From TMED8 sp038125725 (GTDB lineage: Bacteria > Pseudomonadota > Alphaproteobacteria > Rhodospirillales > Casp-alpha2), in NCBI GenBank assembly GCA_038125725.1, contig JAYPEK010000041.1, positions 1 through 34,209 of the forward strand: a stretch of DNA of 34,209 nucleotides, written 5' to 3'. The stretch's first letter is position 1. Each line of letters begins with the position of its first letter. Position numbers and translations under genes: made by a program. Shown here in pieces: positions 1 through 8,163 of this stretch. The notes below the pieces were generated by a model. It was given only the letters and a program-made list of their open reading frames with translations, was not told where the DNA came from and did not search any database.

Positions 1-2
1 CC

Positions 3-2675
3 GCGACACCGAAGCCGCCGGTCGAGGCGGCGCCGTTGCCGCAGTCCGCCAGTGCCGACGCCAATGCCACGACCGCGCAAGCCGCCGCGCAGCAAGTGGA
101 AACGCCGGCACCCGCGCCGGCTTCCACGCCCGCCCCCGCGGCAACCCCGGCCCAGGCAGCGTCTGGTCAGCCGGTGGCCCTGACGCCGACGCAATTGAAA
201 CCCGGTGAGCGCCAGCAGCCGACACCGCCGGCGGAAGGCGAGGGCGATGCCGAGAACGCCGAGCCGGCGCCGCCTGTCAATCTGGCGGCCGGAGTGAAGC
301 TCCGGTTCGACTGGGACGAACCGGTGGCCGCCGCCGTGTTTCGCCGTGTCGGCTTCGTATGGGTGATTTTCGACAAGCCGAGCCGCGTCGATATCGACGG
401 CCTGTTGCGTGCCGGCGGCGAGATCATCCGCGCCATCGACCAGGCGCCGACGGAACAGGGGACGGTGCTGCGCATCGCCACGTTGCGCAACGTCAACCCG
501 TCCATGAGCCGCGAGGGCCTGAGCTGGATCCTCGATTTCCGCCAACAGGACTTGCGCCCGGCGACCCCCATCGACGTCAAGGCTCAGCCCAATTCGCCGG
601 TCGGCGCACGGGTCTTCCTGCCGGTGCCGGAGCCCGGCAAACCGATTGCCATCACCGATCCGATGGTCGGCGACAATCTCGTGGTGGTGCCGGTGATCCC
701 GCTCGGCCACGGCATCGCCGAGCCCTACGAGTATCCGCAACTGGCACTGCTGCCGACGGCGCAGGGTGTCGTCGTGCGCTCCAAGATCGATGACCTCCGG
801 GTGCGACCATTGCGCCAGGGCATCGAGCTCACCTCGGCCACGCAACTGGCGCTGTCTTCGGTGTCGGACGACGTTGCCGCCGGCGCCCGGCTGGCGACAT
901 TGAAGCCGCTGGAGAAGCTGCTGGAGTTGGACAAATGGGAGGTCAAGGACCTGGCCAAGTTCAATGCCCGCAAGCAGGAATTGCAGGCCGATCTGGCCGG
1001 CAGCCGTGGCGAGCAACGCGAGGTGAAGCGCATGAACATGGCGCGCTTTTACTACGCCAACGGCTTCAACGCCGAAGCGCTGGGCATCCTGTCGCGCATG
1101 CAGGCGGATCGCCCGGAGATCGCCGATGAAGCCGAGTTCCGCCTGATCCGGGGCGGCATCAACTATTTCCTCGGCCGCCTGGCGGACGCCGCCACCGACC
1201 TTTCCCACGCCAGCCTCGACAACAACGACGAGGCCAACTTCTGGCGCGCTTCGGTGATCGCTGAATCGGGCGATCTGCTGGCCGCCGCGGCGGAACTCAG
1301 GCGCACCGGCGGCATCACCCGCGGCTATCCCAAGGCGCTGAAGATGCCCATGGGCACCCTGGTTGCCGAGGCGGCGATCGAAATCGGTGACATCAAGACC
1401 GCCAACGCCTTCATCGAGGCGCTCCGGGCGTCGGAACCGACCTCCATTCAAACCGCGCGGATCGACTATGTCGAAGGCAAGGTGAAGAACGTCGGCGGCG
1501 ATGTCGACGGCGCCATCACCAAGTGGGAAGCGGCATTGGATTCGCGCAATCGTCCAGTACGCGCGCAAGCGACGGTGGCGCGCATGGATCTGATGCTGAA
1601 GCTCGAGCGCATGAGCCCGAAGGAGGCCATCGCGGAGCTCGAGAAACTGCGCTACGCCTGGCGCGGCGACGAGTTTGAGTTCAAGCTATTGCGTCGCCTG
1701 GGTGGCCTTTATCTGGATGAAGGCAGCTACCGTGACGGCCTGCAGGCGCTCCGCCAGGCTGCGACCTACTACCGCGACAACGAGGAAGCGCCCCAGGTCA
1801 CCGAACAGATGGCCGACGTGTTCTCGCGCCTCTATTTATCCGACGGCGCCGACGCCATGCCGGCAGTGACGGCCATCGCCGTCTACGATGAATTCAAGGA
1901 ACTGACCCCGGCCGGTGCCAAGGGTGACGAGATGATCCGCAAGCTCGCCGACCGTCTCGCCGGTGTGGATCTGTTGGACCAGGCGGCGGAAATTCTGGAA
2001 GGCCAGATCCGTTTCCGCCTCAGCGGTCCGTTGAAGTCAGAGGTTGGCGCGCGGCTGGCGGTGATCTACCTGCTGGCGCGCGAATACGGGCGTGGCCTTG
2101 CCGCCCTCGACGCCACCGAAGAACAGGGCCTGTCGCAAGGTTTGGCCGAGCAGCGGCGCCACTTGCGTGCCCGCGCGCTGATGGGCATGAACCGCCAGGC
2201 CGAGGCACTGGAACTGCTGAAGCGCGACAAGGCCGCCGATGCCGATACCCTGCGTGGGGAAATTTTCTGGAAGGCCGGCGACTGGGCCAACGCTTCGAAA
2301 TCGCTCAACCAGGTCGTCAAGGCGAAGGGCGCGGAAAAGGATAAGCCCTTGAACGAGGAACAGGCGGCGACCGTCCTCAACTACGCTATCTCGCTGACGC
2401 TGTCGGGTAACGAACGCGGTCTGGGGCGGCTGCGGCGCGACTTCGGCCGGGCCATGGAAGCCACCAACCTGCGCGATGCCTTTCGCTTGGTCACGGCACC
2501 GACGGCGCTTGGCCTGATCGATCCGGCGACGGTCACCGCCCGGGTCAAGCTGGCGGAAAACTTCAAGACCTTCATGGGCGCTTACAAGAAGAAGCTGAAA
2601 GAGAAGGGCTTGAGCGGCTTGACCGAACAGACCGCCGATGCCGGCGCCGCCAAGCCAGCGCAGCAAGGCGGCTGA
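3..2675 (+). CDS. Large TPR-type repeat protein, 5' end outside window
   Basis: The reading frame is open from base 3 with no stop upstream, so the true start and any signal peptide lie outside the window; the TTG at 36 is only the first in-window start-like codon. The visible part of about 890 residues opens with a Pro/Ala-rich, low-complexity stretch of about 80 residues. A beta-rich segment follows (roughly 85-290, with the LRFDWDEPVAAAVF and GFVWVIFDKPS patterns, reminiscent of AMIN-type envelope domains; this likeness is inferred). The rest is a long alpha-helical solenoid with TPR-like helices, such as ARFYYANGFNAEALGILSRM and AEFRLIRGGINYFLGRLADA. Such proteins usually scaffold protein complexes in the periplasm or at the membrane. 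It lies 32 bases before a CheY-like gene and next to flagellar export genes, so a motility role is plausible but unproven. Confidence 0.75.
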   Translation, partial: ATPKPPVEAAPLPQSASADANATTAQAAAQQVETPAPAPASTPAPAATPAQAASGQPVALTPTQLKPGERQQPTPPAEGEGDAENAEPAPPVNLAAGVKLRFDWDEPVAAAVFRRVGFVWVIFDKPSRVDIDGLLRAGGEIIRAIDQAPTEQGTVLRIATLRNVNPSMSREGLSWILDFRQQDLRPATPIDVKAQPNSPVGARVFLPVPEPGKPIAITDPMVGDNLVVVPVIPLGHGIAEPYEYPQLALLPTAQGVVVRSKIDDLRVRPLRQGIELTSATQLALSSVSDDVAAGARLATLKPLEKLLELDKWEVKDLAKFNARKQELQADLAGSRGEQREVKRMNMARFYYANGFNAEALGILSRMQADRPEIADEAEFRLIRGGINYFLGRLADAATDLSHASLDNNDEANFWRASVIAESGDLLAAAAELRRTGGITRGYPKALKMPMGTLVAEAAIEIGDIKTANAFIEALRASEPTSIQTARIDYVEGKVKNVGGDVDGAITKWEAALDSRNRPVRAQATVARMDLMLKLERMSPKEAIAELEKLRYAWRGDEFEFKLLRRLGGLYLDEGSYRDGLQALRQAATYYRDNEEAPQVTEQMADVFSRLYLSDGADAMPAVTAIAVYDEFKELTPAGAKGDEMIRKLADRLAGVDLLDQAAEILEGQIRFRLSGPLKSEVGARLAVIYLLAREYGRGLAALDATEEQGLSQGLAEQRRHLRARALMGMNRQAEALELLKRDKAADADTLRGEIFWKAGDWANASKSLNQVVKAKGAEKDKPLNEEQAATVLNYAISLTLSGNERGLGRLRRDFGRAMEATNLRDAFRLVTAPTALGLIDPATVTARVKLAENFKTFMGAYKKKLKEKGLSGLTEQTADAGAAKPAQQGG

Positions 2676-2707
2676 GGCCGGCTACCGGGCGAGCCTGCAC
2701 ACGGGAC

Positions 2708-3121
2708 ATGGAAGCACCGAACCCAGCATTCAAGACCCTGGAAGTTCTGGTCTGCGACGATGACGACCTGATCTTGAAGATCATCCGTCACATTCTCGAA
2801 GCCATGGGTGTCGGCTATATCAAGACCACCAAAAATCCGGAAACCGCGATCATGTTGGTGCGCGAACCCACGGACAAGCCGTTCGATCTCATCGTCTGCG
2901 ATTGGAACATGCCGGAAATGAGCGGCATTGAAGTGTTGCAGAAATTGCGCGCGACGGGCCACCAACTGCCGTTCATCATGCTGACCAGCAATGTCACCGA
3001 AGATGCCGTTGCCGAAGCGCGGGACGAAGGTGTCGCCGCCTATATCGCCAAGCCTTTCACGGCTGAGCAGGTTCAGCGTAAAGTCGCGTCCTTGGCGCGG
3101 CGTGTGTTGAAGGAAGACTAG
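2708..3121 (+). CDS. CheY-like single-domain response regulator
   Basis: This is a stand-alone receiver domain of 137 residues with no output domain. It has the acidic cluster D17-D20 after the first beta strand, the phosphoacceptor D65 in DLIVCDWNMPEMSG, the switch T93 in IMLTSN, aromatic Y112, and K115 in the AKPF motif. All residues for phosphotransfer chemistry are therefore present. Such proteins act by binding a target when phosphorylated, as CheY does at the flagellar switch. The gene sits 32 bases after the TPR protein, probably in one transcript, and converges with fliP, leaving 6 bases between stop codons. Its position suggests motility signalling, but no chemotaxis kinase is in view and the partner is unknown. 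Confidence 0.9.
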   Translation: MEAPNPAFKTLEVLVCDDDDLILKIIRHILEAMGVGYIKTTKNPETAIMLVREPTDKPFDLIVCDWNMPEMSGIEVLQKLRATGHQLPFIMLTSNVTEDAVAEARDEGVAAYIAKPFTAEQVQRKVASLARRVLKED

Positions 3122-3127
3122 GCGCGA

Positions 3128-3913
3128 TCAGCCGCTGTTGCCGAAGCTGCGCACCAGCGACCCGACGATCATGAACCAGCCGTCCACCAGGACGAAAAAG
3201 ATGATCTTGAACGGCAGCGCGATAATGATCGGCGGCAGCATCATCATTCCCATGGCCATCAGCACCGAGGCCACCACCATGTCGATGATCAGGAACGGCA
3301 GGAAGATGAGGAAACCGATCTCGAAAGCGCGCCTGAGCTCGGAGATCATGAACGCCGGGATCAGAATCCGCATCGGCATGTTCGCCGCGCGCACGGTATC
3401 GGGATCGGTACCGCTGATGTCGACGAACAGGTTGAGGTCCTGTTCGCGTACGTGGCGCAGCATGAAATTGCGGAACGGAATGGAGGCGCGGTCGAACGCC
3501 TCCAGTTCGGTGATCTCGTCCTCGAGCATCGGCACAATGGCCGTGTCATAGGCCTGTTCGAAGGTCGGCATCATGATGAAGAAGGTGAGGAACAGTGCCA
3601 GTGAGATCAGCACCTGGTTCGGCGGTGTCTGTTGTGTGCCCATGGCTGTGCGCAGGAACGACAGCACCACCATGATGCGCACGAACGACGTCACCATGAC
3701 CAGGATAGACGGCGCCAGCGACAGCACCGTGATCAGCGCCACCACCTGGACGATCCGGCCGGTGGCCTCCGTGCCCTGGCCGAAATCCAGGTTCAGTTGC
3801 TGCGCGTTGGCTGGTTCCGCCAGCCAGATCAGCACCATTGCGGCGGCCGCGCTGGCGGCGAAGCCGCCCAGCAAGGCGAGGATCGGACGCAGCAGACGCC
3901 GCGCGCCGGTCAC
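3128..3913 (-). CDS. fliP: Flagellar export gate protein FliP
   Basis: FliP is a core subunit of the flagellar type III export gate (FliP5-FliQ4-FliR1) in the inner membrane. The 261-residue protein has a cleavable signal peptide (probably cut after residue 37, in EPANA|QQ), as FliP proteins do. It carries the family signatures SILVMVTSFVRIMVVLSFLR and, after a periplasmic segment rich in acidic residues, the paired helices around FMISELRRAFEIGFLIFLPF and the ending MIVGSLVRSFG. The start is GTG, overlapping the fliO stop by four bases, which supports translational coupling. It is the last gene of a four-gene reverse operon. Its partners fliQ and fliR are about 6 kb away on the other strand. 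Confidence 0.97.
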   Translation of the reverse strand: MTGARRLLRPILALLGGFAASAAAAMVLIWLAEPANAQQLNLDFGQGTEATGRIVQVVALITVLSLAPSILVMVTSFVRIMVVLSFLRTAMGTQQTPPNQVLISLALFLTFFIMMPTFEQAYDTAIVPMLEDEITELEAFDRASIPFRNFMLRHVREQDLNLFVDISGTDPDTVRAANMPMRILIPAFMISELRRAFEIGFLIFLPFLIIDMVVASVLMAMGMMMLPPIIIALPFKIIFFVLVDGWFMIVGSLVRSFGNSG

Positions 3914-4239
3914 GACGAAGCCTCCCCGCTACCGGCACCGGTTTTTCGTATCTCGTCGGCGAAGCTGGCGGGGGGCGTGATCCCTGTTTCGATCACCAGC
4001 TCCGATGTCGGACCGATCAACAACAGGTGCTCGCGGTCGTCGCGCCGGACCAGCACCAACCGGCGCCGGCCGTCCAGCGGCGTTACCTCGACGATGGCAA
4101 GGCGCCGTTCGCCGTCCGGCTTGATCGCCTTGGTCGGAAACCCGAACCCGGCGCGGCGCGCTAGCGCCGCCATCAGCCCGATCAAGGCGAGGACGAAAAC
4201 GAAGGCAAGGGCGAACCGCAGGTAGTCGACGCTATCCAT
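3910..4239 (-). CDS. fliO: FliO-family flagellar export protein
   Basis: This is a small membrane protein of 109 residues with one N-terminal transmembrane helix (about residues 7-28, FALAFVFVLALIGLMAALAR). A compact cytoplasmic beta-rich domain follows (RLAIVEVTPLDGRRRLVLVRRDDREHLLLIG), the pattern of FliO/MopB. FliO helps assemble FliP rings and is not in the final gate. A TTG lies one codon further upstream, but the ATG at 4239 overlaps the preceding stop as TGATG, so I prefer it. The identification rests on size, topology, the conserved 'LLLIGP' end of the domain and the position directly before fliP. Confidence 0.85.
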   Translation of the reverse strand: MDSVDYLRFALAFVFVLALIGLMAALARRAGFGFPTKAIKPDGERRLAIVEVTPLDGRRRLVLVRRDDREHLLLIGPTSELVIETGITPPASFADEIRKTGAGSGEASS

Positions 4240-4571
4240 CAAGCGTTGCCCCCGCCGGTGTCGGGATCGCCCCCGTCGCCGTAGGCGCGCCGCGCCGCGG
4301 CATCCAGGCCTTCGCTCTCGCTGAGCCGTTGCTGCTGGCGCGTCAGTGCCGCCGCCAACTCATCCAAATCGGTGACGATCGCCTGTAAGCGGCCGGCGAT
4401 CTCGGCGCGGCCTTCCGGTTCGACCTCCTGAATGATATCGCCGCAGACGTCCTCCACGGCGCCTTCCATCGCCGTGAGATCGACGCCGCCGCCGGCCTCG
4501 ACGGTGGCGCGGGCCTCGATGATGGCGTCGGCAATGGCGCCGAGCCGGGCCAGGATGGATTGGCTGCTCAT
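4239..4571 (-). CDS. Unrecognised small helical protein in fliOP operon
   Basis: I do not recognise this 110-residue protein. It is acidic and predicted to be mostly alpha-helical from its heptad-like Ala/Leu/Ile spacing (SILARLGAIADAIIEARATV at the start, GRLQAIVTDLDELAAALTRQ in the middle). It ends in a Gly/Asp-rich flexible tail. It contains one cysteine (about residue 43) and has no signal peptide or membrane helix, so it should be cytoplasmic. It overlaps the upstream FlhB-like gene as ATGA and the downstream fliO as TGATG, so all four genes are translated as one coupled set. Its size and helical acidic nature would fit an export chaperone or accessory factor, but this is inference from neighbours only. 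Confidence 0.75.
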   Translation of the reverse strand: MSSQSILARLGAIADAIIEARATVEAGGGVDLTAMEGAVEDVCGDIIQEVEPEGRAEIAGRLQAIVTDLDELAAALTRQQQRLSESEGLDAAARRAYGDGGDPDTGGGNA

Positions 4572-4960
4572 CCGCCACTCTCTCGGGTTTGGCGCCAGTT
4601 TTCGGCCATCCGCCCCGCCACTTCACTGACGGTTTCGTCGGGTCCGGGCGCGCCGTCCGCATTGTTGGCCTGATAGACGTAGATCAGGATCTCCGCCACG
4701 GCGGCAAAGGCCTCCAACGGAATCTCGGATTCGATATCGATGGCGGAAAGCAACTGCGCCAGATCAGCGTCCTCGCGCACCTTGACGCCGTTCTGAAAGG
4801 CAATCTGAAGGATCTGCTCAGCCACCTTGCCACGGCCACCGGCGACGACCTTCGGCGACCGCTCGCCGGGTTTCTGCGCGGCCAACGCCACGGCCACGGC
4901 TTCCGACGTGGGCGGCGGGGGCTTTAGGTTATCGCTTACGGGCTTGCGGTCTGCGGCCAA
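4568..4960 (-). CDS. FlhB C-terminal-domain homologue (export switch-like)
   Basis: This 130-residue cytoplasmic protein matches only the C-terminal part of FlhB. Its core AVAVALAAQ...GKVAEQILQIAFQNGVKV and ESEIPLEAFAAVAEILIYVY align by eye with FAIALQY...AFRIRSIAEENDVPV and DEEIPPEHFTAVAEIIGFIM of the full FlhB at 10620-11693. It lacks the membrane domain and the NPTH self-cleavage motif. It begins, after a Pro-rich leader, about where the cleaved FlhB fragment would begin. Known relatives include Helicobacter HP1575, a 'spare part' for the FlhB C-terminal domain. The start is TTG, chosen because AAGGGG lies eight bases upstream and no in-frame ATG is available. It is first in the operon with the unknown protein, fliO and fliP. 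Confidence 0.88.
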   Translation of the reverse strand: MAADRKPVSDNLKPPPPTSEAVAVALAAQKPGERSPKVVAGGRGKVAEQILQIAFQNGVKVREDADLAQLLSAIDIESEIPLEAFAAVAEILIYVYQANNADGAPGPDETVSEVAGRMAENWRQTRESGG

Positions 4961-5125
4961 GCGCGGATCCCCTTGTCATTCCAATTGGGGCGGCGGGTGT
5001 TCGGTGCTGGCGAATCGATGAACAAGCCTAACCCTGACAAGGCGCGGTTAACAATGGATAAAGCGAAGCCCATTGCCGAAGCGCGGAAATCCGGGTAATT
5101 GCGTCATCCGGAGAGGGGAGCGGCG
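4961..5125. promoter_or_regulatory. Divergent intergenic region, fliOP operon and sdaA
   Basis: These 165 bases must hold the promoters for the reverse flagellar operon and for the forward serine dehydratase gene. A Shine-Dalgarno-like AAGGGG for the TTG start at 4960 lies at 4967-4973 on the reverse strand, and GGAGAGGGGAG precedes the ATG at 5126. A palindromic GTTAAC is at 5047-5052. On the reverse strand it gives TTAA-N7-TTGT, a poor match to the CtrA box TTAA-N7-TTAA. No convincing -35/-10 pair was found. Confidence 0.4.
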
Positions 5126-6511
5126 ATGTTTCTCAGCGTTTTCGACATGTTCAAGATCGGAATCGGTCCGTCTAGTTCCCATACCATGGGACCGATGACG
5201 GCGGCCGGTCGTTTCGTGCATCGGCTGGAGCAGCGCGGCGATCTCACCGCAACGGCGGCCGTGCGGGTGACGCTGCACGGTTCATTGGCGTTCACCGGTA
5301 AGGGCCACGGCACCGACAGCGCTACCTTGCTCGGTCTGATGGGCGAGACCGCCAGCGAAATCGATCCCGATGCCGCGCCGGTGTGGCTGGACGCGGTGGC
5401 GTCGGAGAAGCGCCTGGCGCTCGGCGGCAAACATTCGATCGCCTTCGATCCGGAGACGGACTTGATCTTCGACTTCGGCCCACCCTTGCCCGGCCATGCC
5501 AACGGCATGGTGCTGCAGGCCTTCGATGCCTCGGGGACCGAACTCCTGCAGCGCACCTATTATTCCATCGGCGGCGGTTTCGTCATGTCGGCCGACGAAT
5601 TGGCGCAGGTTTCCGACGAGGCACCGTTCGCCGATGTCCCCTTCGGCTTTCGCAGCGCCGCCGAAATGCTGGAAATGGGCAAAGCGGCCGGCAAGACAGT
5701 TGCCGAAATGAAGGCGGCCAACGAATTGGCGGTCCACTCGAAATCGGAACTCAACCAGGGACTCGACGATATATGGAATGCCATGGACGCCTGTATCGAG
5801 CGCGGCCTGCGCCAGGACGGCCAGTTGCCTGGTGGTCTCGGGGTCAAGCGCCGGGCCCGGAAGATCTGCGATGCGCTGGAGGAAGAGAAGGCCAGCGGCG
5901 TCAACGCGCGTTTCCAGCACACCGTGATGGACTGGATCAGCCTGTTCGCGCTCGCCGTCAATGAAGAGAACGCCGCCGGCGGGCGCATCGTCACGGCGCC
6001 CACGAATGGCGCCGCCGGCATCGTGCCGGCGGTGATCCGCTACTATCTGGATTTCTGTCCGGGCGCCGACCGTGAAGGCGTGCATACCTTCCTGCTGACG
6101 GCAGCGGCGATCGGCGGCCTGATCAAGCACAACGCATCGATCTCCGGCGCCGAGGTCGGCTGCCAGGGCGAGGTCGGGTCGGCCTCGGCGATGGCGGCTG
6201 CCGGGCTGGCGGCGGTCTTGGGCGGCTCCAACGCGCAGATCGAGCAGGCCGCAGAGATCGCCATCGAGCATCATCTCGGCATGACCTGCGATCCGGTCGG
6301 CGGATTGGTGCAGGTGCCCTGCATTGAGCGCAACGCCATGGGCGCGGTGAAGGCGGTGAATGCCGCGTCGCTGGCGCTGCGCGGCGACGGCAGCCATTTC
6401 ATCCCGCTCGACACGGCGGTGGAAACCATGCGCCAGACCGGCCAGGACATGCTGTCGAAGTACAAGGAGACTTCGCAGGGCGGGCTCGCCGTCAACGTGA
6501 CCGAGTGCTGA
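5126..6511 (+). CDS. sdaA: L-serine dehydratase (iron-sulfur, single chain)
   Basis: The enzyme deaminates L-serine to pyruvate and ammonia in the cytoplasm using a [4Fe-4S] cluster. The 461-residue chain has the beta domain first (about 1-155, opening MFLSVFDMFKIGIGPSSSHT, the family hallmark) and then the alpha domain (about 185-455). Cluster cysteines are visible at C346 (GCQGEVG), C388 (MTCDPVGG) and C399 (VPCIERN), so it should be active. This is the fused one-chain form of proteobacteria, of normal length. I chose the ATG at 5126, with GGAGAGGGGAG just upstream, over a TTG 27 bases earlier. It is a housekeeping gene lying between two blocks of flagellar genes, with no obvious link to them. 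No dedicated regulator is adjacent. Confidence 0.96.
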   Translation: MFLSVFDMFKIGIGPSSSHTMGPMTAAGRFVHRLEQRGDLTATAAVRVTLHGSLAFTGKGHGTDSATLLGLMGETASEIDPDAAPVWLDAVASEKRLALGGKHSIAFDPETDLIFDFGPPLPGHANGMVLQAFDASGTELLQRTYYSIGGGFVMSADELAQVSDEAPFADVPFGFRSAAEMLEMGKAAGKTVAEMKAANELAVHSKSELNQGLDDIWNAMDACIERGLRQDGQLPGGLGVKRRARKICDALEEEKASGVNARFQHTVMDWISLFALAVNEENAAGGRIVTAPTNGAAGIVPAVIRYYLDFCPGADREGVHTFLLTAAAIGGLIKHNASISGAEVGCQGEVGSASAMAAAGLAAVLGGSNAQIEQAAEIAIEHHLGMTCDPVGGLVQVPCIERNAMGAVKAVNAASLALRGDGSHFIPLDTAVETMRQTGQDMLSKYKETSQGGLAVNVTEC

Positions 6512-6604
6512 GCCGGTCTTCGGACCCCGCGAAAATGTGAAGAGCCGGTTATATTCGCCGGTGCCGGGCTTTGCTATCGTCCGTTGTGAAGGACGGAGCT
6601 CCCC

Positions 6605-7432
6605 TTGAAAGCGACCTTTCTGAAAGCCGCAATAGTTGCCCTGACCGCCGCCGCTCCCGCCGCACAGGCAGCGCCGGAGGTGACGACTCGCCTCGTCAGC
6701 GCCCTGGCAGCGGTGGCGCCGGGCGGCACGCTCGACCTCGCCATCGAACAGACATTGGCGCCGGGTTGGCATACCTATTGGCGCAATCCCGGCGATTCCG
6801 GCGAAGCATTGAGCATGGAGTGGAAACTGCCCGCCGGCGCTGAAGCCGCTGCCCTGGCTTGGCCGGTGCCGGCGCGTTTCGCCACGGGACCGGTGATGAC
6901 CTACGGCTACAAGGGCAAAGTGACTTTCCTGACCCGGGTTTCCGTCCCTTCCGATTGGCCCGTCGGCCGACCGTTTGAGGTGGCTGTCGATATTTATGCC
7001 CTGATCTGTTCGGATATCTGCATCCCCGTCGAGGCTTCGCTGACGCTCGCGGTGCCGACCGCCGCGAAGGCGGAACCGGCCGAGGCCGTGGTGCCGCTGT
7101 TCGCCTTGGCGCGACGGCAAATCCCTGGCGAATGCCCGTGGCAGCCATCGGTCCGTTCTACCGAAGGCGGCATGCGGCTCCAACTCGCAGGCGGCGCGGG
7201 GGCTTTCGCGGGCGTTGGGAATGCCTATTTCTTCGCCGAAACCTGGGGGGTGGTGAAACACGCGGGCGTTCAGAACGCCGAGGTGACGGATCGCACCCTG
7301 GTTCTCGATCTGCCGGGCGGGCAGGTGCCGTTCGGCGGCGAGCTTTCCGGGGTCGTGTCACTGCGCGCAGCATCGGGTGCCAACCCCACGCCCGGTGCCT
7401 GCCGCATCGAGGCCCGGGCACTGGGACAATGA
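6605..7432 (+). CDS. Exported DsbD N-terminal-domain-like protein
   Basis: This 275-residue protein has a clear Sec signal peptide (MKATFLKAAIVALTAAAPAA, cut near QA|AP) and should be periplasmic. The mature part resembles the N-terminal domain of the disulfide reductase DsbD and of ScsB: GWHTYWRNPGDSG near residue 54, MTYGYKG near 98, and the paired cysteines C135 and C139 in ICSDICIP. In DsbD this domain hands electrons from the membrane part to periplasmic thiol proteins. Here neither the eight-helix membrane domain nor the C-terminal thioredoxin domain is attached, and none is encoded nearby. The start is TTG, supported by GGAG about seven bases upstream and by the perfectly placed signal peptide. 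A periplasmic redoxin follows 34 bases later, probably in the same transcript. Confidence 0.85.
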   Translation: MKATFLKAAIVALTAAAPAAQAAPEVTTRLVSALAAVAPGGTLDLAIEQTLAPGWHTYWRNPGDSGEALSMEWKLPAGAEAAALAWPVPARFATGPVMTYGYKGKVTFLTRVSVPSDWPVGRPFEVAVDIYALICSDICIPVEASLTLAVPTAAKAEPAEAVVPLFALARRQIPGECPWQPSVRSTEGGMRLQLAGGAGAFAGVGNAYFFAETWGVVKHAGVQNAEVTDRTLVLDLPGGQVPFGGELSGVVSLRAASGANPTPGACRIEARALGQ

Positions 7433-7466
7433 TTTCGCTTACTCACCGTTCACGGAGATGATCGCC

Positions 7467-8087
7467 ATGTTGAAGATCGTAAAGAAAATGATGGTTCTGG
7501 CCTTGGCATTGGCGGCGCCGCTGGCGGCGGCTTCGGCCGCGCCGCAGGTGGGCCAGCCGGCACCGCTGTTCACGGGCGTGACGGCCGCGGGCGGTAGCCT
7601 CGATCTGGCCGCGCTGAAGGGCAAGACCGTGGTGTTGGAATGGACCAACAAGGACTGCCCCTATGTCGGCAAGCACTACGGCACCGGCAACATGCAGAAG
7701 CTGCAGAAGCGCATGAAAAGCCAGCATGCTGTCACCTGGATTTCGATAATCTCCTCGGCACCGGGCCGGCAGGGCTATCTGGAACCCGACGAGGCGCTGG
7801 CCAACGTCAAGGAAACCGATGCGGCGCCCGATCACGTCGTGCTCGACCCGAAAGGCACCATCGGCCAAGCCTACGGCGCCGTGACCACGCCGCACATGTA
7901 CATCATCGACGCAAAGGGCGTCCTGCGCTTCATGGGCGGCATCGATGACAAGCCGACGGCGAACTGGCGCTCGGTAGAGGGCGCGCACAACCACGTCGAG
8001 GCCGCGCTCGCCGATCTGGCCGCCGGTCGCGCGGTCAAGGAACCCATGACCCGGCCCTACGGCTGCACGGTGAAATACGCCTACTGA
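7467..8087 (+). CDS. Exported thioredoxin-fold (redoxin family) protein
   Basis: This protein of 206 residues has an N-terminal signal peptide (MLKIVKKMMVLALALAAPLA, cut near ASA|AP) and an AhpC/TSA-redoxin type thioredoxin fold: VGQPAPLFTGV, then LKGKTVVLEWTNKDCPYVGK, then TTPHMYIIDAKGVLRF. The usual CxxC is absent. There is one cysteine at the active-site position (C64 in DCPYVGKHYG) and a second far away near the C-terminus (C200 in RPYGCTVKYAY). That pattern is closer to a peroxiredoxin-like or specialised thiol protein than to a classical thioredoxin. The ATG at 7467 was chosen because GGAG lies nine bases upstream; an ATG at 7458 is too close to it. It probably works with the preceding DsbD-like protein in periplasmic redox chemistry; the substrate is unknown. 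Confidence 0.82.
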   Translation: MLKIVKKMMVLALALAAPLAAASAAPQVGQPAPLFTGVTAAGGSLDLAALKGKTVVLEWTNKDCPYVGKHYGTGNMQKLQKRMKSQHAVTWISIISSAPGRQGYLEPDEALANVKETDAAPDHVVLDPKGTIGQAYGAVTTPHMYIIDAKGVLRFMGGIDDKPTANWRSVEGAHNHVEAALADLAAGRAVKEPMTRPYGCTVKYAY

Positions 8088-8163
8088 CCCGCACCGTTCC
8101 CAGTTGCCGCCGTTCCGATTCACCGCTTGTTAAGGAACTAGGCAGATAATGCCCACTGGAAAT

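Noticed and set aside
5037..5051. Possible CtrA box before the FlhB-like gene
   Set aside because: TTAA-N7-TTGT differs at two key positions from TTAA-N7-TTAA, so it is no better than chance in this setting.
6515..6526. GGTC-TTCG-GACC hairpin after sdaA
   Set aside because: The stem has just four pairs and no T-run follows; too short to call a terminator.
5282..7261. Long open frame of 659 codons on the reverse strand
   Set aside because: It lies antisense to sdaA and the DsbD-like gene, is rich in Arg/His/Gly as GC-rich shadow frames are, and shows no family motif.
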